This document shows, piece after piece, positions 5,619 to 7,904 of a DNA stretch of 7,904 nt; within the stretch, counting starts at the first letter, position 1, and each line of letters opens with the position of its first letter. The notes below the pieces were generated by a model, which was not told the origin of the DNA, searched no databases, and saw only the letters and a program-made list of their open reading frames with translations. The DNA comes from Actinobacteria bacterium UBA5182 (GTDB lineage Bacteria; Actinomycetota; UBA4738). The stretch is taken from assembly GCA_002413185.1 (NCBI GenBank), contig DHWM01000002.1:6281-14184 (forward strand). Direction: 5' to 3'. Both the position numbers and the translations under genes were made by a program.

Positions 5619-6120
5619 CGAACGGAACCCGGAGCGCTACCGACTCCTGGGCGTGGTGCCGCGCGAGATCGAGGTGCGAAAGAAGCAGGAGCCGGAGGAC
5701 ACTGTATTCATCTGGCCGCACTTCCTGGTGCGCCACGCCGTCGTGGCCGGGGCGACGATCGCGGTGGTGTTCCTCCTGGCCATCACGTTCAACGCGCCGC
5801 TCAAGGACATGGCGAACCCGAACCTGACCCCGCCGGTGGCCAAGGCGCCCTGGTACTTCGCGGGCCTCCAGGAACTGCTCTCGCACGTGCATCCGATGGT
5901 TGCGGGCATCCTCGCACCAGGGGCTGCGGTGCTGTTCCTGAGCGCGCTTCCGTTCCTGGACCGCACCAAGGGGTGGCGGATCCGCGACCGGAAGATGCTC
6001 GTGAGCGTGTTCACGGTGCTGGTCCTGGCTGGTTTCGTCCTCACGTTGATCGGGGCGTTGTTCCGAGGGCCCGAGTGGACGTGGGTGTGGCCCTGGAAGC
6101 ACCTCTATCTGGAGCTCTGA
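5611..6120 (+). CDS. Cytochrome b, C-terminal (subunit IV-like) subunit
   Basis: This 169-residue protein supplies the rest of the quinol-oxidation pocket. It has a charged N-terminus and three predicted helices (about 41-60, 96-115 and 130-150), as in subunit IV of b6f complexes; together with the preceding gene this gives seven helices. The Qo-site motif, usually PEWY, reads A79-P80-W81-Y82 followed by FAGLQELL, so the acidic residue is replaced by Pro. E88 in the following helix is a possible substitute. The C-terminus ends in a Trp-rich segment (GPEWTWVWPW at 153-162 by its first and last residues approximately). ATG 5611 lies nine bases after GGAGGAGG (5594-5601) and overlaps the upstream stop by eight bases, so the two halves are coupled. 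An upstream in-frame ATG at 5572 would add only a basic run read from inside the preceding gene and is rejected. Confidence 0.9.
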   Translation: MPDERNPERYRLLGVVPREIEVRKKQEPEDTVFIWPHFLVRHAVVAGATIAVVFLLAITFNAPLKDMANPNLTPPVAKAPWYFAGLQELLSHVHPMVAGILAPGAAVLFLSALPFLDRTKGWRIRDRKMLVSVFTVLVLAGFVLTLIGALFRGPEWTWVWPWKHLYLEL

Positions 6121-6125
6121 TCGAC

Positions 6126-6686
6126 ATGCGGGAGGAGGAGACCGCGAACGAGCAACAAGCCGGGTCGGAGGGCGTCGGCCGCCGCAAGTTCCTGGGCTAT
6201 GCATGGAAGGGCCTCGCCGTCGGGCTGGCCGTCGAGGCGGGCTGGACCACCTACGACATCCTGAACCCGCAGCCATCGGGGGCGTTCGGCGGCATCGTGA
6301 CAGCCGGTACCGTTTCGGACTACCCGGCCGGGACAGTCAAGTATTTCCAGGACGGGCGATTCTACGTGGTCTCGGCCGACGGCGCCCTGGTAGCTCTCTA
6401 TCAGAAGTGCCCGCATCTGGGGTGCCGGGTCCCCTTTTGCGAGAGCTCGGGGCGGTTCGAATGTCCCTGCCACGGCAGCATCTACAACATCCGTGGCGAG
6501 TACATCCAGGGACCGGCGCCTCGAGGGATGGACCGGTTCCCCCTGAAGATCGACGGCGACCGGGTGCTTGTCGACACGGCCTCCGTGGTCGAGGGCCCGC
6601 CGCACGGGGTGAGCTCCGTGTCCAGCGAGGCGAAGGGGCCGTCGTGCATTGTCCAGAAGGGCGGATCGAAGGGAGCGGGGGGATGA
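6126..6686 (+). CDS. Rieske [2Fe-2S] protein of the bc-type complex
   Basis: The 186-residue Rieske subunit accepts an electron from quinol at the Qo site and passes it to cytochrome c. A twin-arginine signal/anchor is present: GRRKFLGYAWKG at 18-29 followed by a moderately hydrophobic segment to about 45, as for Tat-exported Rieske proteins. The cluster motifs are C95-P-H97-L-G-C100 and C113-P-C115-H116-G-S118. C95, H97, C113 and H116 bind the cluster, and C100-C115 should form the usual disulfide. The Rieske fold ends near residue 151. A Ser/Gly-rich tail of about 35 residues with one Cys (C174) follows and is of unknown use. ATG 6126 is chosen because it directly precedes the Tat region; GGAG at 6111-6114 lies 11 bases upstream. 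The longer open frame upstream is read inside cytochrome b. The stop overlaps the cytochrome c start in ATGA. Confidence 0.92.
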   Translation: MREEETANEQQAGSEGVGRRKFLGYAWKGLAVGLAVEAGWTTYDILNPQPSGAFGGIVTAGTVSDYPAGTVKYFQDGRFYVVSADGALVALYQKCPHLGCRVPFCESSGRFECPCHGSIYNIRGEYIQGPAPRGMDRFPLKIDGDRVLVDTASVVEGPPHGVSSVSSEAKGPSCIVQKGGSKGAGG

Positions 6687-7159
6687 GCGCCCATCCCCCG
6701 CCGCGCCCGGCGATCCACGAGGATCCCACGCTCCAGCGGAGCCTCCTTCGGTGGCAGGTGGCGGGCGTCGTGGTGTTCGCTCTGCTCGTGGCGTCGTTCC
6801 CCCTGTACAAGGCCGTGGAGGGACCGCGCCGGGACCACGCCTTGAAGGCCAGGGAGACGGCCCTGGTCACGACCGGGCATCGGCTGTGGGCGCTCGACTG
6901 TTCGTCGTGCCACGGCGACAACGGCCAGGGCGGCGTGGGGCCCGCCCTCAGGTCGAAGCAGTTCCTCACGGGCATCGAGGACGAGCAGATGCACCGAATC
7001 GTAGCCGCCGGCGTCACCGGCACCGCCATGCCGTCGTGGTGGGACGAGTTCGGGGGCCCGCTCACCGATGACCAGATCGCCGCGGTGGTGGCGTACGTGC
7101 GGTCGTGGCAGAGGAACGCTCCCAGCGTGCCGAGCTGGCGCAACCCCCAGGGAGGCTGA
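6683..7159 (+). CDS. Membrane-anchored monohaem c-type cytochrome
   Basis: The 158-residue protein is the likely electron acceptor from the Rieske subunit. A proline-rich cytoplasmic N-terminus is followed by one membrane helix at about 25-41 (around VAGVVVFALLVASFP). The exterior domain carries one haem c site, C73-S-S-C76-H77 (followed by GDNGQGG), and M116 in GTAMPSWW is the likely sixth ligand. The final helix (LTDDQIAAVVAYVRSW) is typical of class I cytochromes c, close to cytochrome c6 or cbb3 subunit III types. It differs from actinobacterial QcrC, which carries two haems. The start at 6683 sits in the ATGA overlap with the Rieske gene, after a G-rich ribosome binding site (GGGAGCGGGGG). 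The next gene starts five bases after its stop. Confidence 0.92.
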   Translation: MSAHPPPRPAIHEDPTLQRSLLRWQVAGVVVFALLVASFPLYKAVEGPRRDHALKARETALVTTGHRLWALDCSSCHGDNGQGGVGPALRSKQFLTGIEDEQMHRIVAAGVTGTAMPSWWDEFGGPLTDDQIAAVVAYVRSWQRNAPSVPSWRNPQGG

Positions 7160-7164
7160 CGGCC

Positions 7165-7698
7165 ATGGGTGGTGGGCGCGGGAAGCTCCTCGGCCTCGCG
7201 GTGGCGGCGGCGCTGCTGTCCCTCGCTGCCTGCACGAGCTCCACCGGCACCACGACGGCGAGAGGCTTCAGCACGCTGGCTCCCCTTCCGAAGGCGTCCC
7301 CAGTGGCCTCGGCAGGCCCGGGCGCCGGGGGGCCCGACGTGGTCGTGGTGGGCGAAGGGGAGACCTCCCCCACCCAGATGTTCATCGACCTGTCGGCGAA
7401 CCAGGCCCCCGCCGGCAAGGTCACCTTCTTCGTCACCAACAGGGGCACCGAGACCCACGAGTTCGTGGTGATGCAGACCGACACCCCGGCGGCCAACTTT
7501 CCCCTCACCGGGTTCGAGGGGGAGAAGGACCGGTTCAACGAGGACACCGTAGGGGTGAACGTGGGGGAGACCGGGGACGTGAAGGCCGGGCAGACCAAGG
7601 TCCTGTCGATCACCCTGGCTCCCGGGCACTACGCCGTGGTGTGCAACCTCCCCGGGCACTACCGGATGGGGATGCACCAGGACTTCACGGTGATCTAG
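7165..7698 (+). CDS. Cupredoxin (blue copper) lipoprotein
   Basis: The 177-residue extracytoplasmic copper protein is probably a further electron carrier after cytochrome c. It has a lipoprotein signal peptide with lipobox LAAC, the lipidated residue being C23. A flexible Ser/Thr/Pro/Gly linker of about 30 residues follows, then a cupredoxin domain from about residue 57 to the end. All four type-1 copper ligands are present: H98 (in THEF), C160, H165 and M170, in the C-x4-H-x4-M arrangement of CNLPGHYRMGM. This is a plastocyanin/sulfocyanin-like mononuclear site; the CxxxC pair of a CuA oxidase subunit is absent. ATG 7165 has GGAGG (7151-7155) nine bases upstream; the in-frame ATG at 7105 lies inside the cytochrome c gene and would spoil the signal peptide. 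It appears to be the last gene of the operon, with no plus-strand gene seen after it. Confidence 0.92.
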   Translation: MGGGRGKLLGLAVAAALLSLAACTSSTGTTTARGFSTLAPLPKASPVASAGPGAGGPDVVVVGEGETSPTQMFIDLSANQAPAGKVTFFVTNRGTETHEFVVMQTDTPAANFPLTGFEGEKDRFNEDTVGVNVGETGDVKAGQTKVLSITLAPGHYAVVCNLPGHYRMGMHQDFTVI

Positions 7699-7803
7699 CC
7701 CAACTGATCTCCCCGGCAGCCCGGAATCGCCTGTCGTGAGCCGCAAGGGAGCCCCGCCCCAGAGACCAACAGGCGCGCGAATAGCCATCGTTCGAACAGG
7801 CCT
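7699..7803. other. Intergenic spacer between convergent genes, weak inverted repeat
   Basis: This 105-base spacer follows the operon. CGCCTGT at 7728-7734 can pair with ACAGGCG at 7769-7775 across 34 bases that are themselves GC-rich. A transcription end is expected here because the next frame is on the opposite strand. There is no T run and the loop is long, so this is at best a weak terminator candidate. Confidence 0.25.
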
Positions 7804-7904
7804 CTAGAACGTACTGCCCACGATAAGGCCGGACATTCCAAGCACCTCCACGAAAAGGAGGGGAGCCCGGGTGATGCTTCCCCCGTTGACCAGCCAGTCG
7901 ACGG
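7804..7904 (-). CDS. C-terminal end of a convergent gene, cut by the window edge
   Basis: On the minus strand a frame enters at the right edge and ends in TAG (complement of 7804-7806), giving 32 residues that finish VEVLGMSGLIVGSTF. Most codons end in G or C (about 25 of 32), as in the neighbouring genes, and the sequence is free of the Arg/Pro-rich look of shadow frames. It has a hydrophobic end that could be a membrane helix or a buried strand. The piece is too short to assign a family. If real, the gene converges on the electron-transfer operon, which would explain the absence of further plus-strand genes. Confidence 0.45.
   Translation of the reverse strand, partial: VDWLVNGGSITRAPLLFVEVLGMSGLIVGSTF

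Noticed and set aside
6337..7788. 483-codon minus-strand frame under the Rieske, cytochrome c and cupredoxin genes
   Set aside because: It is antisense to three genes with complete cofactor motifs, and its own sequence is low-complexity Arg/Gly/Pro.

Overview
The window is high-GC DNA in a compact bacterial layout. The right-hand two thirds is a tightly packed plus-strand operon with overlapping starts and stops, Shine-Dalgarno sites, a twin-arginine Rieske protein and a lipobox cupredoxin. This fits a high-GC bacterium such as an uncultured Actinomycetota lineage; Chloroflexota or Dormibacterota are also possible. The bc complex has a split b6/subunit-IV-like cytochrome b and a monohaem cytochrome c, unlike the QcrCAB set of Mycobacterium or Streptomyces. 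No rRNA, tRNA or CRISPR array was recognised.

Left part (1-2660), a loose accessory region. Positions 94-396 are a decayed, internally deleted IS6-family insertion sequence: 16-bp terminal inverted repeats matching at 15 of 16 positions surround a 65-codon transposase scar with an internal stop. A gene for a secreted BNR/Asp-box (sialidase-like) beta-propeller protein follows at 701-2088. It is broken by a one-base frameshift in a run of six G at 1526-1531, so it appears as two overlapping reading frames. About 570 bases without a convincing gene (2089-2660) then lead to the operon and contain a 13-bp direct repeat.

Right part (2661-7698), a seven-gene electron-transfer operon. In order: a two-helix small membrane protein; a 616-residue FAD/NAD(P)/iron-sulfur oxidoreductase (GltD-like core between two Fe-S modules); cytochrome b N-terminal part (four helices, two haems b); cytochrome b C-terminal part (three helices); a Tat-type Rieske protein; a membrane-anchored monohaem cytochrome c; and a lipoprotein cupredoxin with a complete type-1 copper site. 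All spacings are 10 bases or less, and three junctions overlap. Cytochrome b, Rieske, cytochrome c and cupredoxin form a quinol oxidation chain to the outer face of the membrane. The flavin/Fe-S protein would sit on the cytoplasmic side and could link NAD(P)H or ferredoxin to the quinone pool or to haem b. The operon therefore suggests a bc-type complex with a dedicated pyridine-nucleotide module, possibly working in reverse or by bifurcation; that function is inference.

At the right edge, a minus-strand frame ending at 7804 is probably the C-terminus of a convergent gene that continues beyond the window.
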